Positions 8,540 through 17,818 of a DNA stretch of 64,000 nt are shown one piece after another. Source of the stretch: Tianweitania sediminis (lineage in GTDB: Bacteria; Pseudomonadota; Alphaproteobacteria; Rhizobiales; Rhizobiaceae); the NCBI RefSeq assembly GCF_017813335.1, contig NZ_JAGIYY010000011.1:62001-126000 (forward strand). The letters run 5' to 3'. Positions within the stretch are counted from its first letter, which is position 1; every line of letters starts with the position of its first letter. The notes under the pieces are model-generated. The model saw nothing but the letters and a program-made list of their open reading frames with translations, was not told where the DNA came from and did no database searches. The position numbers and the translations under genes are program-made.

Positions 8540-9076
8540 TCAGTTCGCCGCGCCGTGATCGTGGCCCGAAGCGCCACCGTCATGACCAGCCGACTCGGCG
8601 GGCTTTGCGCCCGCGGCGTCTACCGCGAAGTCGACCTCCACAGCGCCGGCTTTTTCAAAGGTGAGCGTGCCCTTGAAGCGCTTGTCTTCTTCGGCAGGCG
8701 CCTTCAAACCCACGAACATCAGGTGATATCCGCCCGGCTCCAGCGCAACTGTGGCGCCCGGCTCGATCATGATGCCCTCGGCCAGCGGGCGCATGGTCAT
8801 CACGCCGGTGGTGGCGTTCACCGCCATCTCGTGGATCTCGCCCTTTTCGGAGAGTTCCGACTTTACCGAAATGAGCCGGTCGGGCTCCGTGCCGGAATTG
8901 TGGATGGTAAGGTAGCCGGCGGCGACCTTGGCACCCGGCAAAGTGGCGCGTGACCAGGGGTGGCCGATTTCGAGCGAGCCGGCCTTGTATTCATGGGCGG
9001 TGGCAATGGAAACGGTGGTCAGGCTCACGGCAAAGATGAAGCCAGCCAGATGGCGGGCGGTTCGGTTTAAAAACAT
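8540..9076 (-). CDS. Periplasmic copper chaperone PCu(A)C
   Basis: This is a secreted copper(I)-binding protein of 178 residues. The family delivers copper to the Cu(A) or Cu(B) site of cytochrome oxidase. A signal peptide (LAGFIFAVSLTTVSIATA) precedes the domain. The family copper motif H-x10-M-x21-H-x-M can be read as HEMAVNATTGVMTM followed by HLM. A C-terminal His/Asp-rich tail (HDGGASGHDHG) is an additional metal-binding extension. It lies 67 bases downstream of a DUF2946-like gene on the same strand. Confidence 0.92.
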   Translation of the reverse strand: MFLNRTARHLAGFIFAVSLTTVSIATAHEYKAGSLEIGHPWSRATLPGAKVAAGYLTIHNSGTEPDRLISVKSELSEKGEIHEMAVNATTGVMTMRPLAEGIMIEPGATVALEPGGYHLMFVGLKAPAEEDKRFKGTLTFEKAGAVEVDFAVDAAGAKPAESAGHDGGASGHDHGAAN

Positions 9077-9143
9077 GCGAAAGGATCCTCATGAGCAGGG
9101 TCACACGACCGCTGCGTTGTGCTTCTTCTTTTGACGGCAACGA

Positions 9144-9527
9144 TCAAATGAAAAGCGGAGGACCTCGCGCATGACGCGCGCCCTTGAGGAACAGGCGCGG
9201 CGCCGCATCCCTCGTCTGGAGTGCCAGCCTGTCCAGGATCTTGTGGCAGAAGGACAGGTCGATCGGTGTGGAGGGGCCGGTTGCAACGCTCAACTCCGCA
9301 CAGCAGCTCAAAACGCAGCAACCCGGTAGCGCCCCATGTCCGGCGTGGCTGCCGTTTTCCTGCGACGGCAGACAAAGCGGATTGCCGAAGGCGTCGAGCT
9401 GGGGACCAAGCGGCGCCGCGCCGGCCGAAAAGGCACCGGCGAGCATTGACAGGACAATCAGCCACGTCACGGCCATTGCGCGCAATGCCACGACCTGACC
9501 TGCTGCGTGTGTTCTGCGGATCCCCAT
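9144..9527 (-). CDS. DUF2946-like exported protein of copper locus
   Basis: A protein of about 127 residues with an N-terminal hydrophobic signal or anchor (ALRAMAVTWLIVLSMLAGAFSA) is followed by a Cys/His-rich section (FGNPLC, SHAGHG, GCCVLSCC). This pattern resembles DUF2946 proteins, which often accompany copper genes. A role in copper handling is inferred only from the metal-ligand residues and the PCuAC neighbour. The start is uncertain: ATG at 9527 is used, while a GTG at 9545 is also in frame. Confidence 0.65.
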   Translation of the reverse strand: MGIRRTHAAGQVVALRAMAVTWLIVLSMLAGAFSAGAAPLGPQLDAFGNPLCLPSQENGSHAGHGALPGCCVLSCCAELSVATGPSTPIDLSFCHKILDRLALQTRDAAPRLFLKGARHARGPPLFI

Positions 9528-9599
9528 AAGAGCCGGTTCTATCACGAACGCCGCCGCCCCGTCATGCAGACGCGGCTGTGCTTCATTGTCACGGTGATC

Positions 9600-10664
9600 T
9601 CAGCGCGCACTGAAGCGGTATACGGATCGGTGTCGGTAGGCCGCCCCGGGATCAAGCCGGGCAGATGGGAAGTCGTGCCGGTTGGGCGCATCCGGCCAGG
9701 CCTGCGGTTCCAGGCAAACCGCGTCGCCGGGCCGGATGATCTGGTTGTATTTGCCGACCGTGCTGCCATCCAGCATGTTGCCCGAATAAACCTGCAAGCC
9801 CGGCTGGTCCGTCAAAAGCTGGAGCACCCTTCCGGACCGCGGATCTTGCAAGGTGGCTGCGAGGCGCGGCTCCGCCTGCGGCGCGTCGGAAAGACAAAAG
9901 CAGTGGTCGTAGCCGCGTGCGTGGAGCAGCTGCGCATTGGCGCGCCGCAGGTCGCGCTCGATCGGCTTTGCTTCACCGAAATCAAACGGCGTTCCGACCA
10001 GCGGTTCCGGGCCGCCATGCGGGATCAGGTTTGCGCCAACGGGCAAGAAGTGGGTCGCCTCAACCTGCAGGACATGAGACGTGGCTGGAGCGAGCGCTTC
10101 CACACCACCGAGATTGAAATAGCCGTGGTGGGTGAGACCCACCACTGTGGGTTGGTCGCTCGTCGCCTCGAAGGTGATGCTCACCTCGCTTTCGCCCGCG
10201 AGGCGGTAGGTCACGGACGCATGGAGGGTGCCGGGAAAGCCCTGGTCGCCATCGGGCGAAACAAGCGACAGGGTGACGGCGGGCTCAGCCCCCTCCTCCA
10301 CCTGGTCGATCCGCCAAAGCTTCCGGTCAAAGCCTTCCGGGCCTCCATGAAGCACATTGTCGCCGTCATTGGATTCAATCGAATGGCGCTTGCCATCCAG
10401 AACAAACGCCGCACCGTCGAGCCGATTGGAAAAGCGACCGATGGCAGCGCCGAAGAACTGCCGCTTGTCCAGATAGGCTTGCGGGGCATCGTGGCCCAGC
10501 ACGATGTCAGCCAAGGTCCCGTTGCGATCGGGAACGCGCAGGCTTTGGACGAGCGCACCCAGCGTCAGTACACGCATTTCCAATTTGTGCGTGCGCAGCA
10601 CCACAGCTTCGACGGCATCGCCGTTCGCCAACGTTCCCCAATGCTCACGAACAATGCCGGTCAT
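9600..10664 (-). CDS. galM: Aldose 1-epimerase (galactose mutarotase)
   Basis: This cytosolic enzyme of 354 residues interconverts alpha and beta anomers of aldohexoses. Family landmarks are GRFSNRLDGAAF, DNVLHGGPEGFDRKLW (catalytic His in the LHGG block), LTHHGYFNLGG and YDHCF. The near-C-terminal catalytic Glu lies in VCLEPQAWPDAPN. The start ATG overlaps the stop of the upstream thioesterase gene by four bases, so the two are probably co-transcribed. No other sugar genes are adjacent, so the physiological sugar cannot be specified. Confidence 0.93.
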   Translation of the reverse strand: MTGIVREHWGTLANGDAVEAVVLRTHKLEMRVLTLGALVQSLRVPDRNGTLADIVLGHDAPQAYLDKRQFFGAAIGRFSNRLDGAAFVLDGKRHSIESNDGDNVLHGGPEGFDRKLWRIDQVEEGAEPAVTLSLVSPDGDQGFPGTLHASVTYRLAGESEVSITFEATSDQPTVVGLTHHGYFNLGGVEALAPATSHVLQVEATHFLPVGANLIPHGGPEPLVGTPFDFGEAKPIERDLRRANAQLLHARGYDHCFCLSDAPQAEPRLAATLQDPRSGRVLQLLTDQPGLQVYSGNMLDGSTVGKYNQIIRPGDAVCLEPQAWPDAPNRHDFPSARLDPGAAYRHRSVYRFSAR

Positions 10665-11122
10665 GCTGCGCTCTCCTTGCTCGCATCGGGAGTAACCACC
10701 GCGATGGTTTCGAGTGCCGAGCGGAGCGGCTGGTTCAACGGCTTGGGCCGGCGAGTCTGCCGATCCACATAAACATGCACGAAAAAGCCTTCGGCCGCGG
10801 CCGCTTCTTCGTCGTTGCGGAAAAGGCCGACCTCATAGCGCACGGAGGAGGTGCCGAGTTTCGCCACCCGCAGACCGGCATGAACGACATCCGGAAAGGC
10901 AATCTCCCCGAAATACCGGCAGCCCGTTTCCACCACGAGGCCGATCTGATCGCCGCCGTGAATGTCGAGCACACCTTTGTCGATCAGCCAGCCATTCACC
11001 GCGCTGTCGAACAGGGAGTAGTGCACGACATTGTTCATGTGGCCATAAAGGTCGTTGTCCAGCCAGCGCGTGGTGAGCAGCCGAAACGTCTTGTAGCTTT
11101 CGCGGGCGCCGCCTCCGGACAT
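10661..11122 (-). CDS. Acyl-CoA thioesterase, hotdog fold (4-hydroxybenzoyl-CoA type)
   Basis: A 153-residue single-domain hotdog protein. The RWLDNDLYGHMNNVVHYSLFD segment carries the catalytic Asp (D of RWLDND) and the HMNN motif typical of YbgC/4HBT thioesterases. It should hydrolyse an acyl- or aryl-CoA, but the substrate cannot be read from sequence. It is translationally coupled to galM downstream by an ATGA overlap, a pairing without an obvious metabolic link. Confidence 0.88.
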   Translation of the reverse strand: MSGGGARESYKTFRLLTTRWLDNDLYGHMNNVVHYSLFDSAVNGWLIDKGVLDIHGGDQIGLVVETGCRYFGEIAFPDVVHAGLRVAKLGTSSVRYEVGLFRNDEEAAAAEGFFVHVYVDRQTRRPKPLNQPLRSALETIAVVTPDASKESAA

Positions 11123-11359
11123 TATCGGGCTGCCCGGCGGCTAGAAGCCGGCCAGCGGAAAGCGTGGCTTTCCGGTGTGTTTCGGATCGAAAGCATGATG
11201 TTGAAGCCGAAGGCAGGGATTGTCATGGCCGGAAATTGACAAGTCGGTTGGCTTTTGTCGAGAGTGCGGCGTCACGTTGAACCGGCGGGGCGCGACCGGA
11301 ACGATGCCGCAAGGCTGGCATTGGTTCTGGCACAAGGAAGCAACCGGAACGGAACAGGC

Positions 11360-12892
11360 ATGGCAGACGCGGCGATCGAGCTCATCGGCATCAACAAGAG
11401 CTTCGGCCCCGTCCGCGCCAACCGTGACATCCACTTGGAGGTGGCGCCCGGCACGATCCACGGCATTATCGGGGAAAATGGCGCCGGCAAGTCGACGCTG
11501 ATGTCGATCCTGTACGGCTTCTACCAGGCCGACAGCGGCGACATCCTGGTGCGCGGCAAACCCGTTTCCATCCAGACGCCCAATGATGCGATCGCCACCG
11601 GCATCGGCATGGTGCACCAGCATTTCATGCTGGTGGCGAACTTCACGGTTTTGGAAAACATCATCCTCGGCGCCGAAGGCAGCGCGCTGCTCACGTCGAG
11701 CATCGGCCGGGCGCGCGCCGAGTTGCGCCGGCTGGAACAGGATTATGGGCTGGAAGTCGATCCGGACGCTGTGGTGGAAGAACTGCCGGTCGGCCTGCAG
11801 CAGCGTGTTGAAATCCTGAAGGCGCTTTACCGCGGGGCAGACATCCTGATCCTGGACGAGCCCACCGGCGTCCTGACCCCACCGGAAGCCGACCATCTTT
11901 TCCGCATCTTGGCGCGGCTGAAGGACGAAGGCAAAACGGTGATCCTGATCACGCACAAGCTGCGTGAAATCATGGCCATCACGGACAATGTTTCGGTGAT
12001 GCGGGCCGGCACCATGGTTGCCACGCGCAAGACGTCCGACACCACCGTGGAAGAACTGGCCGAGCTGATGGTCGGCCGGCGCGTTCTCCTGCGCGTCGAA
12101 AAGGACGCTGCAAACCCGGCTGCCTCCAAGCTTTCGGTAGAGAACCTCACCGTGCGCGATGGACGCGGCGTCGACATGGTGAAGGACGTATCCTTTGAGG
12201 TGCGCGCCGGCGAGATCGTTGGAATTGCGGGGGTGGCGGGCAACGGCCAGTCGGAACTGATGGAAACCATTGCCGGCCTTCGACGCGCGGTTTCCGGTAC
12301 GGTTCTGCTCGACAACAAGCCAATCGACGTCACCGGCACCGCAGATCCCGGCGAGCTGCGCGACCGCGGCCTGGCGCATGTGCCGGAAGACCGCCACCAT
12401 GTTGGATTGGTGCTTGCGTACGAGGAACAGGAAAACGCCATCCTCGGCTACCACGACCAGGCGCAATACCTGAAGGGTCCATTTCTCGACCATGCCGCGA
12501 TCCGAAGGGATGCCGAGGAGAAGATCGCCAAATACGACATCCGGCCGGGCAACCCGCGCTTGAAGACAGCGAATTTCTCTGGCGGCAACCAGCAGAAGAT
12601 CGTGCTGGCGCGCGAAATGGAACAGGATCCCGGCGTGCTTCTCGTTGGGCAACCGACGCGGGGCGTGGATGTCGGCGCGATCGAATTCATTCACAAGCGG
12701 CTGATCGCCATGCGCGATGCCGGAAAGGCTGTGCTGCTCGTGTCCGTGGAGCTCGACGAGATCCGCGCCCTATCCGACCGCATCCTCGTGATGTTCGACG
12801 GCCGCATCGTCGGAGAGCGCGACGGCTCGGCCAGCGAAGGCGAGCTTGGCCTGCTCATGGCGGGCGTAGAAGGGCCGGAGGCAGCGGAATGA
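11360..12892 (+). CDS. Nucleoside-type ABC transporter ATP-binding protein (double NBD)
   Basis: A 510-residue ATPase with two fused nucleotide-binding domains as in sugar and BMP-family nucleoside importers (RbsA, YufO/NupO type). Domain 1 has Walker A GENGAGKST near residue 35 and Walker B ILILDEPTGVLTPPEA. Domain 2 has the degenerate Walker A GVAGNGQSE and signature FSGGNQQKIVLARE. ATG at 11360 is chosen because MADAAIELIGINKSFG is the natural N-terminus and an AGG precedes it. The stop overlaps the first permease start by four bases. It heads an operon of transport plus nucleoside salvage genes, so nucleosides are the likely cargo. Confidence 0.92.
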   Translation: MADAAIELIGINKSFGPVRANRDIHLEVAPGTIHGIIGENGAGKSTLMSILYGFYQADSGDILVRGKPVSIQTPNDAIATGIGMVHQHFMLVANFTVLENIILGAEGSALLTSSIGRARAELRRLEQDYGLEVDPDAVVEELPVGLQQRVEILKALYRGADILILDEPTGVLTPPEADHLFRILARLKDEGKTVILITHKLREIMAITDNVSVMRAGTMVATRKTSDTTVEELAELMVGRRVLLRVEKDAANPAASKLSVENLTVRDGRGVDMVKDVSFEVRAGEIVGIAGVAGNGQSELMETIAGLRRAVSGTVLLDNKPIDVTGTADPGELRDRGLAHVPEDRHHVGLVLAYEEQENAILGYHDQAQYLKGPFLDHAAIRRDAEEKIAKYDIRPGNPRLKTANFSGGNQQKIVLAREMEQDPGVLLVGQPTRGVDVGAIEFIHKRLIAMRDAGKAVLLVSVELDEIRALSDRILVMFDGRIVGERDGSASEGELGLLMAGVEGPEAAE

Positions 12893-14028
12893 GTGTTCCC
12901 TACGCCAAGCTGCCGCGCTGGGTGGACTACGGGCTTATCCCGCTGATCAACCTGGTTGTTGCCTTTGCCGTTGCCGGCCTGGTTGTGCTGCTTGTGGGCG
13001 AGAACCCGCTCAGTGCGGCGGCGATCATGATCGAAGGCGCGTTCGGGCGGGGGCAGAATATCGCCTATACGCTGTATTACGCGACGAGCTTCATCTTCAC
13101 CGGGCTTGCCGTGGCCGTGGCGTTTCATGGCGGGCTGTTCAACATCGGCGGCGAAGGCCAGGCCTATATCGGCGGCTTGGGTGTGGTTCTGGTGGTGCTG
13201 AACCTCGACGCCGTTTTCCCGTGGTATGTGAACTTTCCGCTGGCGGTGGTGGGGGCCGGACTGGCCGGTGCGCTGTGGGCGCTGATCCCCGCTTATCTCC
13301 AGGCCAAACGCGGCTCGCACATCGTGATCACCACGATCATGTTCAACTTCATCGCCGCCAGCCTCATGGTCTACCTCCTGGTGGATGTGTTGAAGCCGCT
13401 CGGCCAGATGGCGCCGCAAACGCGCGCCTTTGCGGAAGGCGGGCAGCTGCCCAAGCTCAACTGGATCATCGAGCTGTTTGGCGCCCGCATCCGTTCCGCG
13501 CCCTTCAACATCTCGTTTCTGCTTGCGCTTGCTGCTGCCTTTGGCGTCTGGGTGCTGATCTGGCGAACCAAGCTTGGCTACGAGATCCGGACGCAGGGCT
13601 TTTCACCCAAGGCGGCGCGTTATGCGGGGATCGGCGAAGCTCGCATCATCATTATCACCATGATGATCTCAGGCGCGCTGGCCGGCATGATGGCGCTGAA
13701 CCCCGTCATGGGCGACCAGAACCGGTTGCAGCTCGACTTCGTGACGGGCGCGGGATTCGTGGGGATCGCCGTGGCGCTGATGGGGCGGTCGCATCCGGCT
13801 GGTATCGTGCCGGCGGCGATCTTGTTTGGCGTGCTTTACCAGGGCGGCGCGGAAATCGCGTTCGAGATGCCGGCAATCAGCCGCGACATGATCGTGATCA
13901 TCCAGGGCCTCGTGATCCTGTTTGCGGGAGCCCTGGAGCACATGTTCCGGCCGCCGATCCAGGCGTTTTTCGCGTCGCTCGGCAACCCGGCTCGAAGCAA
14001 CGGTGCAGCGCGGGAGGGGCAAGCCTGA
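12889..14028 (+). CDS. Nucleoside-type ABC transporter permease 1
   Basis: A 379-residue inner-membrane permease of the branched-chain/ribose permease superfamily, NupP/YufP-like. It has about ten hydrophobic segments and the characteristic FNIGGEGQAYIGGLGVVL loop after the third segment. A cytoplasmic EAA-like stretch, RTQGFSPKAARYAGI, lies near residue 235. ATG overlaps the ATPase stop and the TGA overlaps the second permease start, so translation is coupled along the operon. Confidence 0.9.
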   Translation: MSVPYAKLPRWVDYGLIPLINLVVAFAVAGLVVLLVGENPLSAAAIMIEGAFGRGQNIAYTLYYATSFIFTGLAVAVAFHGGLFNIGGEGQAYIGGLGVVLVVLNLDAVFPWYVNFPLAVVGAGLAGALWALIPAYLQAKRGSHIVITTIMFNFIAASLMVYLLVDVLKPLGQMAPQTRAFAEGGQLPKLNWIIELFGARIRSAPFNISFLLALAAAFGVWVLIWRTKLGYEIRTQGFSPKAARYAGIGEARIIIITMMISGALAGMMALNPVMGDQNRLQLDFVTGAGFVGIAVALMGRSHPAGIVPAAILFGVLYQGGAEIAFEMPAISRDMIVIIQGLVILFAGALEHMFRPPIQAFFASLGNPARSNGAAREGQA

Positions 14029-14999
14029 TGGACTTCCTCCCGACGATCATCACGGTGCTCGACTCCACGATCCGCTTGTCGATCCCGCTGCTGCTTGCCT
14101 GCCTCGCAGGCCTTTATTCGGAACGATCCGGCATCTTCGACATCGGCCTGGAAGGCAAGATGCTGGCCGGCGCGTTTGCTGCCGGCTCAGCCGCCTTCGT
14201 GTTTGGTTCGGCCTGGATCGGGCTCGGAATGGCGATCCTTGTTGCCGTGGCTCTGGCACTTGTGCACGGCTTTGCGTCCATCACCCACCGCGGTAACCAG
14301 ATCGTCTCGGGGGTTGCCATCAACTTCATCGCGGCCGGGGCCACCATTATTCTCGGGCAGGCCTGGTTCGCACAAGGCGGTCGCACCCCACAGGTCAGCG
14401 GGCCGGGCCGCTTCAACGCCGTGGAGCTGCCGGGCGCGGCCGCGCTGCGCGACGTGCCGGTGCTGGGCACGATCTATGCCGATCTTTTGTCCGGCCACAC
14501 GATCCTGGTTTACCTCGCCTTCCTGACGGTGCCTGTAACCTGGTGGGTGCTTTACCGCACGCGATTTGGCCTGCGGCTGCGCGCGGTAGGCGAAAATCCG
14601 GCTGCCGTCGACACCGCCGGCATTTCCGTGCCCTGGCTGCGTTATCGCGCGGTGATCTGCACCGGCATCTTGTCAGGAGCCGCTGGGGCCTACCTCGCGC
14701 TGGCGATGAATGCGGGCTTCGTGAAGGACATGACCGCGGGACGCGGTTACATCGCGTTGGCCGCCCTGATCTTTGCGAAGTGGCGGCCGGTACCGGCGAT
14801 GTTTGCGTGCCTCCTGTTCGGCTTTCTCGACGCCCTGTCGATCCGGCTGCAAGGCACGCCCCTGCCCCTTGTCGGCCGCGTGCCGGTGCAGTTCATGCAG
14901 GCCTTGCCCTATATCCTCACGGTCATCCTGCTTGCGGGCTTTATCGGCAAGGCCATTCCGCCGCGCGCCGGCGGCGTGCCTTATGTGAAGGAGCGCTGA
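14028..14999 (+). CDS. Nucleoside-type ABC transporter permease 2
   Basis: A 323-residue permease, NupQ/YufQ-like, forming the heterodimeric channel with its neighbour. The FDIGLEGKMLAGAFAA segment corresponds to the conserved periplasmic loop of this subfamily. The LRAVGENPAAVDTAGI stretch is the ATPase-coupling loop. The start ATG shares its A with the TGA of the first permease. A longer in-frame extension upstream overlaps permease 1 and is not credible. The gene is followed four bases later by cdd. Confidence 0.9.
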   Translation: MDFLPTIITVLDSTIRLSIPLLLACLAGLYSERSGIFDIGLEGKMLAGAFAAGSAAFVFGSAWIGLGMAILVAVALALVHGFASITHRGNQIVSGVAINFIAAGATIILGQAWFAQGGRTPQVSGPGRFNAVELPGAAALRDVPVLGTIYADLLSGHTILVYLAFLTVPVTWWVLYRTRFGLRLRAVGENPAAVDTAGISVPWLRYRAVICTGILSGAAGAYLALAMNAGFVKDMTAGRGYIALAALIFAKWRPVPAMFACLLFGFLDALSIRLQGTPLPLVGRVPVQFMQALPYILTVILLAGFIGKAIPPRAGGVPYVKER

Positions 15000-15003
15000 C
15001 CCA

Positions 15004-15402
15004 ATGCCGGATGCGCAGGACCTGTTCGACGCCGCGCGCGATGCGATGACCAGGTGCTACGCGCCCTATTCCCGCTTTCCCGTGGGAGCGGCGCTGCGCA
15101 CCACCGACGGGCGCGTCTTTTCGGGTGCCAACATCGAGGTTGCGTCTTATCCCGAAGGCTGGTGCGCCGAAACCACCATGCTCGGCCATTACATCATGGC
15201 CGGCGGCGGCGAGATCGCAGAGATCGCCGTTGTTGCCGAACGCATGGACCGCATCACGCCCTGCGGCGGCTGCCGACAGCGTTTGGCGGAGTTTTCGCGA
15301 CCTGACACGAAGCTGCACCTTTGCGACCAGACAGGGGTGGTGGAGACCGTCACCATGGCCGAGATCCTGCCCTTCGGCTTTCGCGCGGATCTCTTGAAAT
15401 GA
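15004..15402 (+). CDS. cdd: Cytidine deaminase
   Basis: A 132-residue homotetrameric-type enzyme converting cytidine and deoxycytidine to uridine and deoxyuridine. Zinc ligands and the catalytic Glu are visible in CAET (Cys-Ala-Glu) and PCGGCRQ. The N-terminal APYSRFPVGAALRTTDG and FSGANIE blocks are canonical. It sits between the nucleoside permeases and purine nucleoside phosphorylase. Its TGA overlaps the next ATG, so imported nucleosides are likely processed directly by this operon. Confidence 0.95.
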   Translation: MPDAQDLFDAARDAMTRCYAPYSRFPVGAALRTTDGRVFSGANIEVASYPEGWCAETTMLGHYIMAGGGEIAEIAVVAERMDRITPCGGCRQRLAEFSRPDTKLHLCDQTGVVETVTMAEILPFGFRADLLK

Positions 15403-16205
15403 AGCCCGCAGTGGCGCGACTGGTGCGGGACCTGAACGGACTTGCGCCTAGAGTGGCCGTTGTTCTGGGGTCGGGGCTTGGAAGCCTCGTCGATGTGGTG
15501 GAGGATGCGGTCCGCACCCCCTATGCGGAGCTGGAAGGCTTTCCTCGAAGCGGCGTGACCGGGCATCGCGGTGAGGTGGTGGCGGGCACGATCAGCGGCC
15601 AACCGGTTCTGCTGCTTTCGGGCCGTGCGCACTACTACGAGCATGGCGACGCCGCCGTTATGCGGCCGGCGCTGGAGATCCTAGCGGATCTCGGCATCCG
15701 TCATCTCGTTCTCAGCAACGCCGCGGGCTCCCTCCACCCCGACATGCCGCCTGGATCGGTGATGCTGATCAACGATCATATCAACTTTGCGGGCGTGAAC
15801 CCGCTGTTCGGAGAAGCAACCGACCGCCGCTTCGTGGGAATGACGGAAGCGTATGACCGCGGCATGAGCGAGGCGATCCGCCTTGCGGCGGGCGCGGCCG
15901 GCGTGGACCTCCACGAGGGCGTTTACATGTGGTTTTCCGGCCCCTCCTTCGAAACGCCTGCCGAGATCCGCATGGCGCGGACCATGGGTGCCGATGCCGT
16001 GGGGATGTCGACGGTGCCGGAAGTGATCCTCGCGCGCTTCCTCGGTCTCCAGGTGGCCGCGTGTTCCGTGATCACCAACCTTGCCGCCGGGCTCAACCGC
16101 TCGGAGCTTTCGCATCAGGAAACAAAAGACATCGCGCCGTTCGGCGGAGCCAAGCTCGCACGCGTGCTGCAGCAGCTCTTTGCGCGCGGCGGCTTCGGTT
16201 CCTGA
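15399..16205 (+). CDS. punA: Purine-nucleoside phosphorylase
   Basis: This 268-residue trimeric-class PNP cleaves purine (deoxy)nucleosides with phosphate to base and (deoxy)ribose 1-phosphate. Visible signatures are the phosphate loop VVLGSGLG, SGRAHYYEHGD, LSNAAGSL, the substrate loop WFSGPSFETPAEIRM and AVGMSTVPEVI. The Asn in VITNLAAG is typical of enzymes preferring 6-oxopurines. The ATG at 15399 overlaps the cdd stop. An upstream in-frame extension would run through cdd and is rejected. Confidence 0.95.
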   Translation: MKPAVARLVRDLNGLAPRVAVVLGSGLGSLVDVVEDAVRTPYAELEGFPRSGVTGHRGEVVAGTISGQPVLLLSGRAHYYEHGDAAVMRPALEILADLGIRHLVLSNAAGSLHPDMPPGSVMLINDHINFAGVNPLFGEATDRRFVGMTEAYDRGMSEAIRLAAGAAGVDLHEGVYMWFSGPSFETPAEIRMARTMGADAVGMSTVPEVILARFLGLQVAACSVITNLAAGLNRSELSHQETKDIAPFGGAKLARVLQQLFARGGFGS

Positions 16206-16208
16206 GGA

Positions 16209-17522
16209 ATGCTGCCGCAGGAGATCATCCGCCGCAAGCGAGACGGGGAAAGCCTTTCGGCCGAGGAGATCGGGTTCTTCGTGGGAGGCCTGACGGATGG
16301 GCGCTTCAGCGAAGGACAAGTGGCAGCACTTGCCATGGCGATCCTGCTCCAAGGCATGAACCGGCAAGAAGCCGTGGCGCTGACGCTTGCCATGCGTAAC
16401 AGCGGGGCCGTGCTCGATTGGTCGGAGCTTCCCGGCCCGGTGGTCGACAAGCACTCCACGGGCGGTGTCGGCGACACCGTTTCCTTGATCCTGGCGCCGA
16501 TCCTCGCGGCCTGCGGTGCCTTCGTCCCCATGATCTCTGGACGTGGGCTGGGCCATTCTGGGGGAACGCTGGACAAGCTGGAAGCCATTCCGGGCTACCG
16601 AAGCCATCCGGACATAACCGTGCTGCGCCGCGCCGTTGCCGAGGCGGGTTGCGCCATCGTCGGTGCCACAACCGACATCGCCCCGGCCGACAAGCGGCTT
16701 TACGCCGTGCGTGACGTCACCGCGACGGTGGAATCCGTGCCGCTGATCACGGCGTCCATCCTGAGCAAGAAGCTCGCCGCGGGCCTCGGCAGCCTGGTTC
16801 TCGACGTCAAGGTCGGCAACGGCGCCTTCATGGCGGAAGAGCAGGACGCGGTCCATCTGGCGCAAAGCCTCGTGGAGGTGGCGAATGGCGCGGGTCTGGC
16901 AACATCCGCGCTGATCACGGACATGAACCAGCCGCTTGCCGCAGCCGCAGGCAACGCCCTGGAAGTTGCTGCCGCCGTCGAGGTCCTCACCGGCACGGAT
17001 AAGGGTTCGCGCCTCTTGGAGGTGACGCTGGCGCTTGCGGCGGAAATCCAGGTTCTGAGCGGACTGGCACCGACTGCCGAGGAAGGTCTCCGCCGAGCCA
17101 GGCAGGTGCTCGACAGCGGCGCCGCAGCCGAGCACTTCGGCCGCATGGTGCGCGCGCTTGGTGGGCCGGGCGACTTCCTCCAACGCGCCGAGCACCATCT
17201 TCCCCGGGCGCCGGTCGTGCAGCCGGTGCTTGCCGAACGCGCTGGCTATATCGGCTCAATCGCCACGCGTGACATCGGCCTTGCTGTTGTTTCGTTGGGC
17301 GGAGGGCGTCAAAAGCCCGCGGATCTCGTGGATCCCGCAGTCGGCTTTTCGCACCTGCTGGCTCATGGAAGCGCAGTGGAAGCAGGACAACCGCTGGGCT
17401 TCGTGCATACCCGCGACGCGGACAGGGCAGCGGAAGCGGCGGCAGCGCTTCGGGCAGCCTACCGGATCGGAGCGGAAGAACTCCAGCCAAGAGCGCTCGT
17501 GCTGCACCGTCTGGGCGCTTGA
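16209..17522 (+). CDS. deoA: Thymidine phosphorylase
   Basis: A 437-residue enzyme releasing thymine or uracil and deoxyribose 1-phosphate. The family signature [15 protein letters not shown], the following [20 protein letters not shown] block and the glycosyltransferase-type N-terminal helical domain are present. It starts three bases after punA, completing an import-deaminate-phosphorolyse operon. No deoC or deoB follows directly; the next genes run on the opposite strand. Confidence 0.95.
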   Translation: MLPQEIIRRKRDGESLSAEEIGFFVGGLTDGRFSEGQVAALAMAILLQGMNRQEAVALTLAMRNSGAVLDWSELPGPVVDKHSTGGVGDTVSLILAPILAACGAFVPMISGRGLGHSGGTLDKLEAIPGYRSHPDITVLRRAVAEAGCAIVGATTDIAPADKRLYAVRDVTATVESVPLITASILSKKLAAGLGSLVLDVKVGNGAFMAEEQDAVHLAQSLVEVANGAGLATSALITDMNQPLAAAAGNALEVAAAVEVLTGTDKGSRLLEVTLALAAEIQVLSGLAPTAEEGLRRARQVLDSGAAAEHFGRMVRALGGPGDFLQRAEHHLPRAPVVQPVLAERAGYIGSIATRDIGLAVVSLGGGRQKPADLVDPAVGFSHLLAHGSAVEAGQPLGFVHTRDADRAAEAAAALRAAYRIGAEELQPRALVLHRLGA

Positions 17523-17818
17523 CGGCTCGGTCTGGAAATCTGAGTGGGCAAGTGCTCGATTTCTGGAGTGACGCTGGCAGCGCTAACTGCCGACGCCATT
17601 TTCCTAAGATTGTTACGAACAAGTCCCGGATGCGAACACGCCGGCCGCTCCGGATCTTTCGTATGTCTAGGGGTGAAGATGGGACAAACCATCGCTCACC
17701 TCCAGTTCGGAACAAAGCGGTTGCCTCGGCGGGAGTGGCTCATCCTCTCCGGTACGCCGCTGGCTGGCGCTCTGGTCCTGTCATGAAGACGGCAGCTTCG
17801 CTGGAATTTGCCTGAAGG
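17523..17818. other. Intergenic region between convergent deoA and aspartic protease gene
   Basis: About 300 bases between two converging genes. Two overlapping short plus-strand frames exist but have no recognisable protein features or good ribosome binding site. No strong terminator hairpin with a T-run was found. I see nothing functional that I can support here. Confidence 0.4.

Noticed and set aside
11141-12694. 517-codon minus-strand open frame
   Set aside because: Antisense to the double-NBD ABC ATPase; no coherent domain and no ribosome binding site.
15681-17198. 505-codon minus-strand open frame
   Set aside because: Antisense to punA and deoA; His/Arg-rich shadow of GC-rich coding sequence.
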